From contig JAFDJA010000034.1 in the NCBI GenBank assembly GCA_019307745.1, positions 1 to 36,907 of the forward strand: a DNA stretch of 36,907 bases, read 5' to 3'. The notes below the pieces were generated by a model, which was given only the letters and a program-made list of their open reading frames with translations, had not been told where the DNA came from and searched no databases. The translations under genes and the position numbers were made by a program. This DNA comes from Deltaproteobacteria bacterium. Lineage in GTDB: Bacteria > Desulfobacterota > DSM-4660 > Desulfatiglandales > HGW-15. Below, in pieces: positions 9,107-18,309 of the stretch (positions are counted from its first letter, which is position 1; each line of letters opens with the position of its first letter).

Positions 9107-10660
9107 GTGGAGATACCAAATATCAGACCGGGTACAATACCCCCTGACCATGTCGCACCTGATTCACTCAAAGGGATCCCGCGTCAGCAGACAAAACACG
9201 CCAGATGGTCCGGACAGGGGTGGCAGGAATTCGTGGCCTCTCTGAGAGATAAAAACATCATTGTCAGGGAGGATCGTGCCGCATGTTCCATCTACATTAC
9301 TGACGGGGGCGGGATGGCCTGCGCTCTTCCGCATGGCATTGCCAGGGCCGAATCTTCAAGACAGATCTCTGATATTCTGAAGGCGGCACAGACATACAAG
9401 GTCCCGATAAAGGTCAGGGGTGGGGCACTTACCACAGAAGGAGAATCCGTGGCCTTCGGCGGTCTCCTGCTTGATATGACGGGTATGAGCGGCGTTATTG
9501 GAATTGACAAAAAAAACCTGACCGCACGGACACAGGCAGGCATATACTGGCACTCCTTTGCCGAGGTTTTAAGGAGGCAGGACCTTGACTATCTGTCTGC
9601 GCCTCTTAATCTGACAGCCTCTATTGGCGGAACACTATCCGTTGGAGGAATCGATGTTAACTCCCCGAAACATGGTTGCAGCGCGGACCAGGCCACAGCA
9701 CTCCAGGTAGTTACTCCAACAGGTGAGATCGTAGAATGCTCTGAGATTGAGAATAGAGAACTATTCGAGAGGGTCCTTCTGGGATATGGCCAGTTCGGAG
9801 TAATCACAGAGGCCACACTTAGAATCAGGCCGTTCTGTCCGATCTCCATGCACTATTTTTACTATAAAGACCTGCGCACCGCCCTGGAAGACATGATGAG
9901 AATGTGTAGAGAGGATGCGGCAGACTATATAGGGATACTTACCATGCTTGACCGTGCCATAAATCTTCTTGTGGCATTTGACTCAAATGAACGGGAACAG
10001 GAGTTTTTCGCAAGACACAAACACAGGGTAAGGGGACACGGAGAGGCAGGTTTTGCCATAAAAATGGCATCATACTATGCCCTTCGACCCTGGAAGATCA
10101 AGGAAGCCATTTATCTCCTGGACCGAAAGCGCTGCCTTATGCCGGAATTCAGCCCTGAACAGCACATGGCAAATAACAAGATTGTTGACAGGGCGGTAGT
10201 CTTTTCACGGTCTGTCTGGAAGCACTGGGGCGGTAAACAGATGGTTATTCCGGATATTGCCACTAGTGAAGAAAAATTTATTGAGGCAGTTGTACGGGGA
10301 AATGAGGTTTGCAAAAAATACTTCCCCCGTTACACACTCTACTGTGTAGGCATCAAACTGCGCAAAGGACTGCAGCGATATGAGATGTCCTGTATCCCGC
10401 CTGATGCAACGGATATCGCATATGGATGTGAATTCGAACCCATGCTTGAAAACAGGATATACAGCATGGACTATCTTCAGTCATTCAAGAATGAAATATA
10501 TGATATCGGAGTTGATATGAAGACCAGTTACTACCGCTTCGGAGGGATGATGAAGGGATATATCAGGAGGGTGTTTGGTGATGAGCTTGTTGACAAACAC
10601 CTTGAGATGAAACGTGCAGCTGATCCATCAATGATACTTAATACGGATATCATATTTTAA
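9107..10660 (+). CDS. FAD-linked oxidase (PCMH-type FAD-binding, cytokinin dehydrogenase/GlcD-like)
   Basis: GTG start. 'VPIKVRGGALTTEGESVAFGGLLLDMTGM', 'SIGGTLSVGGIDVNSPKHGCSADQATALQVVTPTGEIVECS', 'GYGQFGVITEATLRIRP'. Confidence 0.85.
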   Translation: MEIPNIRPGTIPPDHVAPDSLKGIPRQQTKHARWSGQGWQEFVASLRDKNIIVREDRAACSIYITDGGGMACALPHGIARAESSRQISDILKAAQTYKVPIKVRGGALTTEGESVAFGGLLLDMTGMSGVIGIDKKNLTARTQAGIYWHSFAEVLRRQDLDYLSAPLNLTASIGGTLSVGGIDVNSPKHGCSADQATALQVVTPTGEIVECSEIENRELFERVLLGYGQFGVITEATLRIRPFCPISMHYFYYKDLRTALEDMMRMCREDAADYIGILTMLDRAINLLVAFDSNEREQEFFARHKHRVRGHGEAGFAIKMASYYALRPWKIKEAIYLLDRKRCLMPEFSPEQHMANNKIVDRAVVFSRSVWKHWGGKQMVIPDIATSEEKFIEAVVRGNEVCKKYFPRYTLYCVGIKLRKGLQRYEMSCIPPDATDIAYGCEFEPMLENRIYSMDYLQSFKNEIYDIGVDMKTSYYRFGGMMKGYIRRVFGDELVDKHLEMKRAADPSMILNTDIIF

Positions 10661-11643
10661 TGGTCTACAATAAAGCAGATAAGCAACCAGGTTATGAGGC
10701 CTGTACAGGATGCTGCGTATGCACTCTTCCCTGCCCTGTGTGGCATCAGACCCATGACAATTCACTTACTGTTCATGGCCGGGCACGTGCTTTGCAGGGT
10801 GGCAACACCTGCTCAGATCTGAAAGAATCCATCATGGCATGTGTATTGTGCGGAGCATGCGAGCCTGCTTGCCCCTTTGGAATTAAAACCGTCGATATGA
10901 CAATTGAACTCCGCGCGCAGCTTGCAGACCAAAACGATTTGCCTCTTGCTGATCAAAAAGCAGCACAGGAGATACCTACACCTGCCCCTGATACCATGAC
11001 CGATGCCTTGCACAGCCACATATTCCTGCCGGGCAGAGTTCTAAGGGCAGACAAAGTACTCCTGGACAAGACCTTCCAGCTACTGAACACGGAAGGCCGG
11101 GTATCGATTCCTTCTGATGACGGATCCGGGCTTATTGAAATGCTGGAAGCCGGCATACAGCCATCACCTGAACAGAAAGAGCAGTTTATTCGACCACTGA
11201 GGAAGGCGAGGAAACTCACAGTCACCCAGGGCCTGCTGCATCGGTACCTGAGAAGATGGCTCCCTGGAACAAGTGTAACCGGCCTTGGAGAATCTCTTCT
11301 TGCCATCAAAACTATCCAAACATGCATCAGGCCTGCTGACCTGTATATAATCGAGACACGCGGGTTTCATTCGGACTTTAAAAGGCTGGTAAGTGTCTAT
11401 CACAGACTGCGCGGGAAGACAGGATGCCACATGAATCTGGATCTCCAGCGCATTGCCATCCCCACTGGCGCGGCATGCCTTCAGGATCAGTTGAATATGA
11501 ATCACATAGATACTGCTAAACAGGTCCGCTGGATCATTGAGGGGCGCAGGATCGATCGGATTATAGTTGAAAGCCCTGAAGATATAAAACCTTTTCAGGA
11601 TACAACAAAGATCCCGGTCATTCACATTTCCGAACTGGGATAG
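10660..11643 (+). CDS. Iron-sulfur protein with two 4Fe-4S motifs (GlcF/heterodisulfide reductase C-like N-terminus)
   Basis: CTGCCVCTLPCP and CVLCGACEPACP motifs. Start overlaps the preceding stop by 1 nt (TAATG). Confidence 0.8.
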   Translation: MVYNKADKQPGYEACTGCCVCTLPCPVWHQTHDNSLTVHGRARALQGGNTCSDLKESIMACVLCGACEPACPFGIKTVDMTIELRAQLADQNDLPLADQKAAQEIPTPAPDTMTDALHSHIFLPGRVLRADKVLLDKTFQLLNTEGRVSIPSDDGSGLIEMLEAGIQPSPEQKEQFIRPLRKARKLTVTQGLLHRYLRRWLPGTSVTGLGESLLAIKTIQTCIRPADLYIIETRGFHSDFKRLVSVYHRLRGKTGCHMNLDLQRIAIPTGAACLQDQLNMNHIDTAKQVRWIIEGRRIDRIIVESPEDIKPFQDTTKIPVIHISELG

Positions 11644-11718
11644 GGGTTACTTTCTGCTAACACCCCCTCTCCGGCCGGGAAAGTACTCGCATCCGCTCCG
11701 GAAGCATTACTAATCAGA

Positions 11719-12957
11719 ATGGAAATATGTATGTCATCAACAAACAACATAATAAACGCAGACGCAATAATAGTAGGGGCAGGGCTTTCCGGGGCTGCAT
11801 GCGCAAAGCGTCTCGCTGACGCGGGATTCAAGACCATAATTATGGAAAAGAAAAGTCTTCCGCGCCACAAGATCTGCAGCGGCATTCTCTCACCCAGAGG
11901 ACACCGTTTTCTGATCGAGAACTTTGGCCCGCTTCCCCGTGGGATACTGCATAAACCCACGTTCTGCAAAGGTGTGAACTTCCACTTCCCGAGTATGCTT
12001 TCTGTCTCAATGGCATTTCATCATGGAGCAACACCCCACCTGCACAGAAAATATTCTGACTTTTGGGCAGTAAAGAGGAGTGGAGCAGAAATCCATGACA
12101 ATACGAAATTCACCGAACTCAAGGATCAGGGCAGATACGTTGATCTGTCCGCGCAAAAAAACGGAGAAAAGATCAGGTACCGCGCAAGGTATGTAATAGG
12201 TGCTGACGGTCCAAATTCCCCGGTTACCCGATCTATCTATCCAAGCTATCCGAAACAGATCCCGTGGTTTATTGTTGGACAGAAATTCCATGAAATAATT
12301 GAGTGCCCCCTGGATGATGAGTACTTTCATTTCTGGTTTCACCCTGATCTTGGCCACTATACATGGAGCCATGCAAGGGGCGATAAGCAGATCGTAGGAG
12401 TGGGATTTCGAAGAGGCGACAATTTCAATAAACGCCATCAAGGAGTTATGGACTATCTTGAGGAAAAACACGGAGTACGGCTTAAGCCCACTGAGGAGAG
12501 TGAGGCATGCCCGGAAAACTTTGGGCCCTCACTCATAAACAGATATATATTCGGCAAAGGAAATGTCCTTGTCACAGGCCAGGCAGCAGGCTTCCTCAAC
12601 ATGATGGCGGAGGGCATGAGCTGCGCGCTCCATTCAGGGGCAATAGCAGGTGAGGCAGCAGTTGAGTCGTTCCGCTATAACATGCCGGTCCAGCAGGTTT
12701 ACAGGACCATGATCCATTCTGAGGTCCGGCGCTGTTCTGACCAGTGGAATCCCTTAAAGATAATATTTGGCCACCCCCATGAGGCAGATTTCTGGGCTGC
12801 AATGAAAGAGCATCCTGTCAGGGACAGGATAATAATTCTGAAAGATATCTGCAACTTTATAAAAATATATGCCCCTTTAAAATGGGGAAGGCAGATCGTA
12901 TGGCAGGCTATTTGCCGGGAGTTAAGAAATAAGTATTTGACCAGCACCTGGTACTGA
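11719..12957 (+). CDS. FAD-dependent oxidoreductase, geranylgeranyl reductase-like family
   Basis: N-terminal GxGxxG Rossmann motif (ADAIIVGAGLSGAACAKRLADAGFKTIIMEK), 'KICSGILSPRG', 'VIGADGPNSPVTR', 'VTGQAAGFLNMMAEGMSCALHSG'. Confidence 0.82.
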   Translation: MEICMSSTNNIINADAIIVGAGLSGAACAKRLADAGFKTIIMEKKSLPRHKICSGILSPRGHRFLIENFGPLPRGILHKPTFCKGVNFHFPSMLSVSMAFHHGATPHLHRKYSDFWAVKRSGAEIHDNTKFTELKDQGRYVDLSAQKNGEKIRYRARYVIGADGPNSPVTRSIYPSYPKQIPWFIVGQKFHEIIECPLDDEYFHFWFHPDLGHYTWSHARGDKQIVGVGFRRGDNFNKRHQGVMDYLEEKHGVRLKPTEESEACPENFGPSLINRYIFGKGNVLVTGQAAGFLNMMAEGMSCALHSGAIAGEAAVESFRYNMPVQQVYRTMIHSEVRRCSDQWNPLKIIFGHPHEADFWAAMKEHPVRDRIIILKDICNFIKIYAPLKWGRQIVWQAICRELRNKYLTSTWY

Positions 12958-13211
12958 CCAATGATGTTGTCTTATTGCACACAATCCACTCTTGACTGTT
13001 TACAGTATGTGCAGGATCGTCCATTCTTATGAATAGATTTTCTGCACCCGGCCTTCTGATATCCGTCTTCCGGTTATGATTTCTGATTCATAATTGATTC
13101 GTAACTGAACTACTGACGACCGTTTATTGAATCTGCCCTGAAGAAACAAGGGCAGACAGTCTAATACCTGAATTTACAGACCGGACTTCTAAGAAAGCCG
13201 CACCTGGTCTG

Positions 13212-14636
13212 ATGGATAGGATATATATAAATTTGACTACAACAAAGACACAACCGCCTGACACACTTCACATCCCCCATACAAAAGGTGTCCGGACACT
13301 TCTGGGTGATCCTAAAAAGGCAGTCATAAAGCTGTCTATTCCAATAATCATGGGAATGCTGACGCATGTAATTTATCATCTGACAGATGCCATATTCATA
13401 GCATGGCTACCCTCCAACGCCACTGAATCCCTGGCAGCTGTAGGATTTATCTTTCCGCTGCAATTTATTACCATGGCAGTAGCCAATGGCATAGGTACCG
13501 GTGGAGGCGTTGCCATATCCCGAAAGATAGGTGCAAAGGATAGAGAGGGAGCCAACAATGTTGCCTCCCATACCGTTGTCGTGATGCTTGCATTAGCAGT
13601 CCTGTTTACTGCCGCGATACTTCTTATGTCAGAACCTCTGGTTCGAGGCATGGGCGGGAGAGGTGAAGCCCTCAGGCTGGCAGTCATCTATGCCAGGATA
13701 CTGTTTTCATTCTCCATATTCCTCTTCTTTCTGCAAGTGTCCACAGCTATCCTCAGAAGTGAGGGCGACTCAAAAAGGGCCATGTATGTGATGGCTGCCG
13801 GCACGATTCTAAATATAATCCTGGACCCTATTTTTATCCTAAAATTTAAATGGGGCGTAGCCGGTGCTGCCTGTGCCACGATCCTGTCTATGGGTATGGT
13901 CTCTCTTGTGTGTTTTTACTGGCTGTTCCTGAAAAAAAAGACATATGTTTCTTTCAAATTCAAGGGTTTCAGATTTGACAGGAATATAATAAAAGATATT
14001 GCCAGGGTAGGACTCCCATCTTCAGTATCTCAGATGTCCATAGCCCTTATGATAATCTCACTTAATAAGATAATTTCAATGGCCGGGGGCACTGATGGGG
14101 TTACGGTCTTCATTGTTGGCTGGAGAATTGTGTCCATTGCCACTCTGCCTATGGTGGGTGTTTCCAGCGCCGTGGTCACAATAATCGGGGCAGCCTATGG
14201 GGCAAAAGAGTTTAAAAAAATAAGAATAACTTATATGTATGCAGTAAAAATAGGAACCTCTGTTGAAACTCTGATTGGAGTGACGTTGTTTATACTCGCT
14301 CCCCAGATAGCATGGCTCTTTACCCAGTCAGAAGGCTCTGCAAGAATCACAGACGATCTTATTTGGTTCCTAAGAATAATCGGACTATTTTTCCCGACAA
14401 TACCTACTGGAATGATATCAGCAGCACTGTTTCAAGGTGTAGGGAAAGGGGGCGTTACATTGATCATGACGATCATTCGCACTATTATTTTTACAGTTCC
14501 CCTGGTATGGTTTCTCGGGATCTCCCTGGATTATGGACTCATGGGCATATGGACGGGTATAATCGGTGCAGGAATTCTCAGCGTGCCTATGGCATTTGGC
14601 TGGTCAATGTATTATATGCAGCGGATAAAGTCATAA
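13212..14636 (+). CDS. MATE family efflux transporter
   Basis: 474 aa polytopic protein. 'KLSIPIIMGMLTHVIYHLTDAIFIAWL', 'GTGGGVAISRKIGAKDREGANNV', 'STAILRSEGDSKRAMYVMAAGTILNIILDPIFI'. Confidence 0.9.
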   Translation: MDRIYINLTTTKTQPPDTLHIPHTKGVRTLLGDPKKAVIKLSIPIIMGMLTHVIYHLTDAIFIAWLPSNATESLAAVGFIFPLQFITMAVANGIGTGGGVAISRKIGAKDREGANNVASHTVVVMLALAVLFTAAILLMSEPLVRGMGGRGEALRLAVIYARILFSFSIFLFFLQVSTAILRSEGDSKRAMYVMAAGTILNIILDPIFILKFKWGVAGAACATILSMGMVSLVCFYWLFLKKKTYVSFKFKGFRFDRNIIKDIARVGLPSSVSQMSIALMIISLNKIISMAGGTDGVTVFIVGWRIVSIATLPMVGVSSAVVTIIGAAYGAKEFKKIRITYMYAVKIGTSVETLIGVTLFILAPQIAWLFTQSEGSARITDDLIWFLRIIGLFFPTIPTGMISAALFQGVGKGGVTLIMTIIRTIIFTVPLVWFLGISLDYGLMGIWTGIIGAGILSVPMAFGWSMYYMQRIKS

Positions 14637-14832
14637 GTCGCCCTGAAATGACAATTAATAGCTTAATAAGCATGCTTTCAATCCTTTTATTGGCAAGGTT
14701 TTTTTTAAAAACCATTAAATCTATTGTTGGCTAAACGTCTATTATAGTGTATATAAAACCCTCTGAAACTCAGGGAATTTATTTTACGAATAATAATATC
14801 AACCGATTCAATCCAAATCACAGGAGTTTTCA

Positions 14833-15753
14833 TTGGAAAAAAGAGACATCATAATAATAGGTTCAGGGCCGGCAGGACTGACAGCAGCAATCTACTCCGC
14901 GCGCGCGGGCTACAAACCTCTCGTAATTGAAGGGATCCCTTCGGGTGGTCAGCTCATGACAACTACGGAAATCGAAAATTTTCCGGGATTTCCAGAAGGA
15001 ATCACAGGACCGGACCTGATAGGAAACATGAAAAAGCAGGCTGAGCGATTCGGCACGGACTTTTTAAGTAAGGATGCTACAGCCGTTGATCTTCAGACCT
15101 ACCCTTTCAAAATCCAGGCTGAAGAGATTTCATATCAGGCCAGATCCATTATTATAGCCACCGGTGCACAGGCTAAATACCTTGACATTCCCTCTGTTGA
15201 AAAATTCAGGGGCAGAGGTGTATCAGCATGTGCAACATGCGATGGTTTCTTTTTCAGGGACAGCATAATTTATGTCATCGGAGGGGGTGACACGGCGGCT
15301 GAAGAAGCACTTTTCCTCACAAAATTCGGTAAAGAGGTGCACTTAATCCACAGGAGAGACGAACTCAGAGCTGAAAAATATATGCAGCAAAAAATCTTTG
15401 ACAACCCGAAAATTCATATCTTCTGGAACTCTGTTGTGGAAGAAATTAAAGGGAGTGAGGCTGGTGTTGAAAAGATTCTGTTAAAGGATGTCAAGACAGG
15501 TGAACTTACAGAAAAAGACGCTGATGGCGTCTTCATGGGCATAGGCCATTCTCCTGCAACAAAAATCTTTGAGAACCAGCTCAAGCTTGACGATAATGGA
15601 TATATTGTCTGCAATAGAGGAGCAAAAACCAGTGTCAAAGGAGTCTTTGCGGCGGGAGACGTAAGAGAACCGCTATTTCGCCAGGCAATTGTGGCTGCAG
15701 GTACAGGGTGCCAGGCAGCGATCGAGGCAGACAATTACCTGCAGAAGGCTTAA
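14833..15753 (+). CDS. trxB: Thioredoxin-disulfide reductase
   Basis: TTG start with RBS caggag. 'IIGSGPAGLTAAIYSARAGYKPLVIEG', redox motif CATCDG, 'FAAGDVREPLFRQAIVAAGTG'. Confidence 0.95.
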   Translation: MEKRDIIIIGSGPAGLTAAIYSARAGYKPLVIEGIPSGGQLMTTTEIENFPGFPEGITGPDLIGNMKKQAERFGTDFLSKDATAVDLQTYPFKIQAEEISYQARSIIIATGAQAKYLDIPSVEKFRGRGVSACATCDGFFFRDSIIYVIGGGDTAAEEALFLTKFGKEVHLIHRRDELRAEKYMQQKIFDNPKIHIFWNSVVEEIKGSEAGVEKILLKDVKTGELTEKDADGVFMGIGHSPATKIFENQLKLDDNGYIVCNRGAKTSVKGVFAAGDVREPLFRQAIVAAGTGCQAAIEADNYLQKA

Positions 15754-15947
15754 AACCTTAATTTCAAACTAAAAAAAAAGAGTTTGATCTTTGGTTCCAG
15801 GAATGTTGACAAAGAAAAAAACCCGTGTTAATTCATTGAAAAAATCATTAGCGATACACAGGGTCATGTAAAATCTCTTTCTGCCCCATTTTTTTTAAAA
15901 CGCTAAACGCTTTCAATTAATCAGATCTTGGAAAAAAGGAGATATGG

Positions 15948-16271
15948 ATGGGAAACACACTGGAAGTTACTGATGCCAATTTTGATTCTAAAATTATCAA
16001 CTCTGACATACCTTCAATGGTTGACTTCTGGGCAGAATGGTGCGGGCCATGTAAGGCGATAGCTCCAATTATTGAAGAACTGGCGGATGAATATGATGGC
16101 AAAATCAAGATTGCCAAAATGGATGTTGATAAGAACAGAGAAACCCCCGTCAGATTCGGGATAAGAAATATCCCTACTCTTATTCTTATAAAAGGCGGTG
16201 AAGTTATAAAAACAATAATAGGTTCTCAGTCAAAAAGCGCAATAAAGGAAGAGCTGAACAATCTTCTATAA
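15948..16271 (+). CDS. trxA: Thioredoxin
   Basis: 107 aa with 'VDFWAEWCGPCKAIAP' and 'IRNIPTLILIKGG'. Confidence 0.95.
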   Translation: MGNTLEVTDANFDSKIINSDIPSMVDFWAEWCGPCKAIAPIIEELADEYDGKIKIAKMDVDKNRETPVRFGIRNIPTLILIKGGEVIKTIIGSQSKSAIKEELNNLL

Positions 16272-16405
16272 ACTCATTCACAGTACCCGTCGATTACTTA
16301 CTGTCAGCTTTATATCAAAACAGACAATTATTTACGGGGACTGTGCCGTGCCCTTCAAAACAATCATCACAGGTTCTTGCAGGCAGATTGCCTGAAGGTT
16401 AATTT

Positions 16406-17113
16406 ATGCATACTATCTTTAATACTATCAAACAGATTTCAGCCATTTCCCTGATGATTATGTGCCTTGGGGCATGTTCTTCCCACTATGACCCATGGAA
16501 AGGGAAGAATGCGGAAGAGATTATGAACAAGGGAATACTGAATATGGAATGGGGCAGCCATGAATCTGCAACTGAAGCATTTCAGAATGTCAAGGACAGA
16601 TACCCATACAGCAAATTTGCCATCCTGGCTGAACTCAAGATGGCTGACTCATTGTTCATAAGGTCGGAATTTGAAGATGCCTATATTGCCTATGATGAAT
16701 ATGAGAGAATGCACCCCAAGGATAAAAACATACCCTATGTCATCTACCGGAAAGGCATGTGTCACTTTAAGCAGATCAAAACAGTTGATAGAGAACAATC
16801 CAATGCCCTGAAAGCAAAAGATGAATTTGAACGACTTATTAACAGGTTTCCTGAAGACATCTATGCGGCAAAGGCGAGAAAGAATATCAGGGAATGCCTC
16901 ATTTCCCTTGCGGAAGCTGAGATTTCAATCGGGCATTTTTACTACAAGATGAAGAAATATACCGCAGCAATGAACAGATATCTATACGCCATCAAAAACT
17001 ACCCTGACATGGGGCAGTACAATGAAGCTCTAGAGTATATAAGCAGGTGCAGGGAAAACCTCACAGATAAAATGGAGGGTAGTAACCTCATTAATCCGGA
17101 TACTGAATCTTAA
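16406..17113 (+). CDS. bamD: Outer membrane protein assembly factor BamD-like lipoprotein
   Basis: Lipobox LGACSS. TPR-like 'AEEIMNKGILNMEWGSHESATEAFQNVKDRYPYSKFAILAELKMADSLF'. Confidence 0.85.
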   Translation: MHTIFNTIKQISAISLMIMCLGACSSHYDPWKGKNAEEIMNKGILNMEWGSHESATEAFQNVKDRYPYSKFAILAELKMADSLFIRSEFEDAYIAYDEYERMHPKDKNIPYVIYRKGMCHFKQIKTVDREQSNALKAKDEFERLINRFPEDIYAAKARKNIRECLISLAEAEISIGHFYYKMKKYTAAMNRYLYAIKNYPDMGQYNEALEYISRCRENLTDKMEGSNLINPDTES

Positions 17114-18010
17114 TTATAGTATCGGACTTACAATGTATTTATTCACCATATGGTCAGGATAATAAGACTCCTTAACCTTCCTTAATCCCTCTATTCCCAG
17201 ATCCTGCTCCCTATTAATATATTCTACTTCAGCCCAGGCATCCTGGCAAAAGAACTGATTAACGGCAACATAAAGGCCAGGGATATCCGGATTCGCTTTT
17301 TCAATATGGACTACAGCAGTATTGCTATTGAGCTGCTCACCAATAGAGAACGCCTCTATTCTCGAATTGATCTTGATTACACATCCTTTATAATCGAGCG
17401 TATCAAAATGTATCATAGCCTCATGGATTGCTATATCTTCTGAAGAAAGAGACCTGCTTCCTTCGCAATATTTCAACTCGCACCATCTTTCCTGCATGGC
17501 CAGAACACTCTCCTTAAGGTTTTTATCCAGTTCCATGTATTCAAACTCATAATGCTTCAGAAACTGATTCAAATGATTCTTTTTTCTATGGTACTTCTTA
17601 CCGGAAAGCTGAATGAGATCTACTGCCTTATATACATAATCGCAATTGTCTTGATCAAGGACAGAGTAATAGCGGTCAGGTTCCAAGCATGTATTGACAA
17701 ACCTCTCACTCACTTTTCGGATACTGGATTCTGAGGTTATTTCATCAAGGTACCCCAGAAGCATATCAAGGGCCCCTCCCTTGTCTCCAGGCCCAACAGG
17801 CTCCAATCCATAGGGAGGAAGCCCTTCCGGACGGCAGATTATCAAAAGACAATCATCCGTTTCAAGCCATACGGGGCGGTATTGATGCCGCCAGATAAAG
17901 AGATTTATAAAGGTCAGCTCAGAAATAACAGGAGGGTCTTCTTTAAAGTAATGGTCAAAAAGATCCTTATGCCGGATTTCGATTTGCTGAAAATCACTGA
18001 CAGCTGTCAT
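17114..18010 (-). CDS. DUF2156 domain protein (phosphatidylglycerol lysyltransferase C-terminal-like)
   Basis: 298 aa. 'SELTFINLFIWRHQYRPVWLETDDCLLII', 'YHRKKNHLNQFLKHYEFEYMEL', 'AFSIGEQLNSNTAVVHIEKANPDIPGLYVAVNQFF'. Confidence 0.82.
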   Translation of the reverse strand: MTAVSDFQQIEIRHKDLFDHYFKEDPPVISELTFINLFIWRHQYRPVWLETDDCLLIICRPEGLPPYGLEPVGPGDKGGALDMLLGYLDEITSESSIRKVSERFVNTCLEPDRYYSVLDQDNCDYVYKAVDLIQLSGKKYHRKKNHLNQFLKHYEFEYMELDKNLKESVLAMQERWCELKYCEGSRSLSSEDIAIHEAMIHFDTLDYKGCVIKINSRIEAFSIGEQLNSNTAVVHIEKANPDIPGLYVAVNQFFCQDAWAEVEYINREQDLGIEGLRKVKESYYPDHMVNKYIVSPIL

Positions 18011-18060
18011 AAATACCTCCTTGATGAAAAAAGATATCCAAACCCGGAATGTGTAACAGC

Positions 18061-18157
18061 CACCCGCTGAGGTCGTAAAATCTTACCATCTCAGAGGAAA
18101 AAATACGCGGGTTTAAACTATACTATTGAAAAATGAATAGTCACCTCAGGACCCGCG
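18061..18157 (-). promoter_or_regulatory. Structured segment downstream of alaS: terminator-like hairpin plus an alternative stem
   Basis: Minus-strand transcript: CGCGGGT (18157-18151) pairs with ACCCGCG (18112-18106), followed by TATTTTTT. Inner hairpin ACTATT/AATAGT (18141-18136 and 18127-18122). Alternative 7-bp stem CTGAGGT (18149-18143) with ACCTCAG (18073-18067). Confidence 0.45.
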
Positions 18158-18309
18158 CCCCTCCTTTGATATGTAAATAAAACCGGCAATGATATTATAC
18201 AGGAAAGGTCACATGGAATTTACCACTACGCATCAGAGAGAACCAGAAAAATACTTTATTTTATCATAAAAAAACCCTGAAAACCAACATCTTGATTTAA
18301 GAAAATCAT

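Noticed and set aside
14897-14908. CCGCGCGCGCGG palindrome
   Set aside because: Falls in codons for the conserved YSARAG segment of TrxB; explained by coding sequence.
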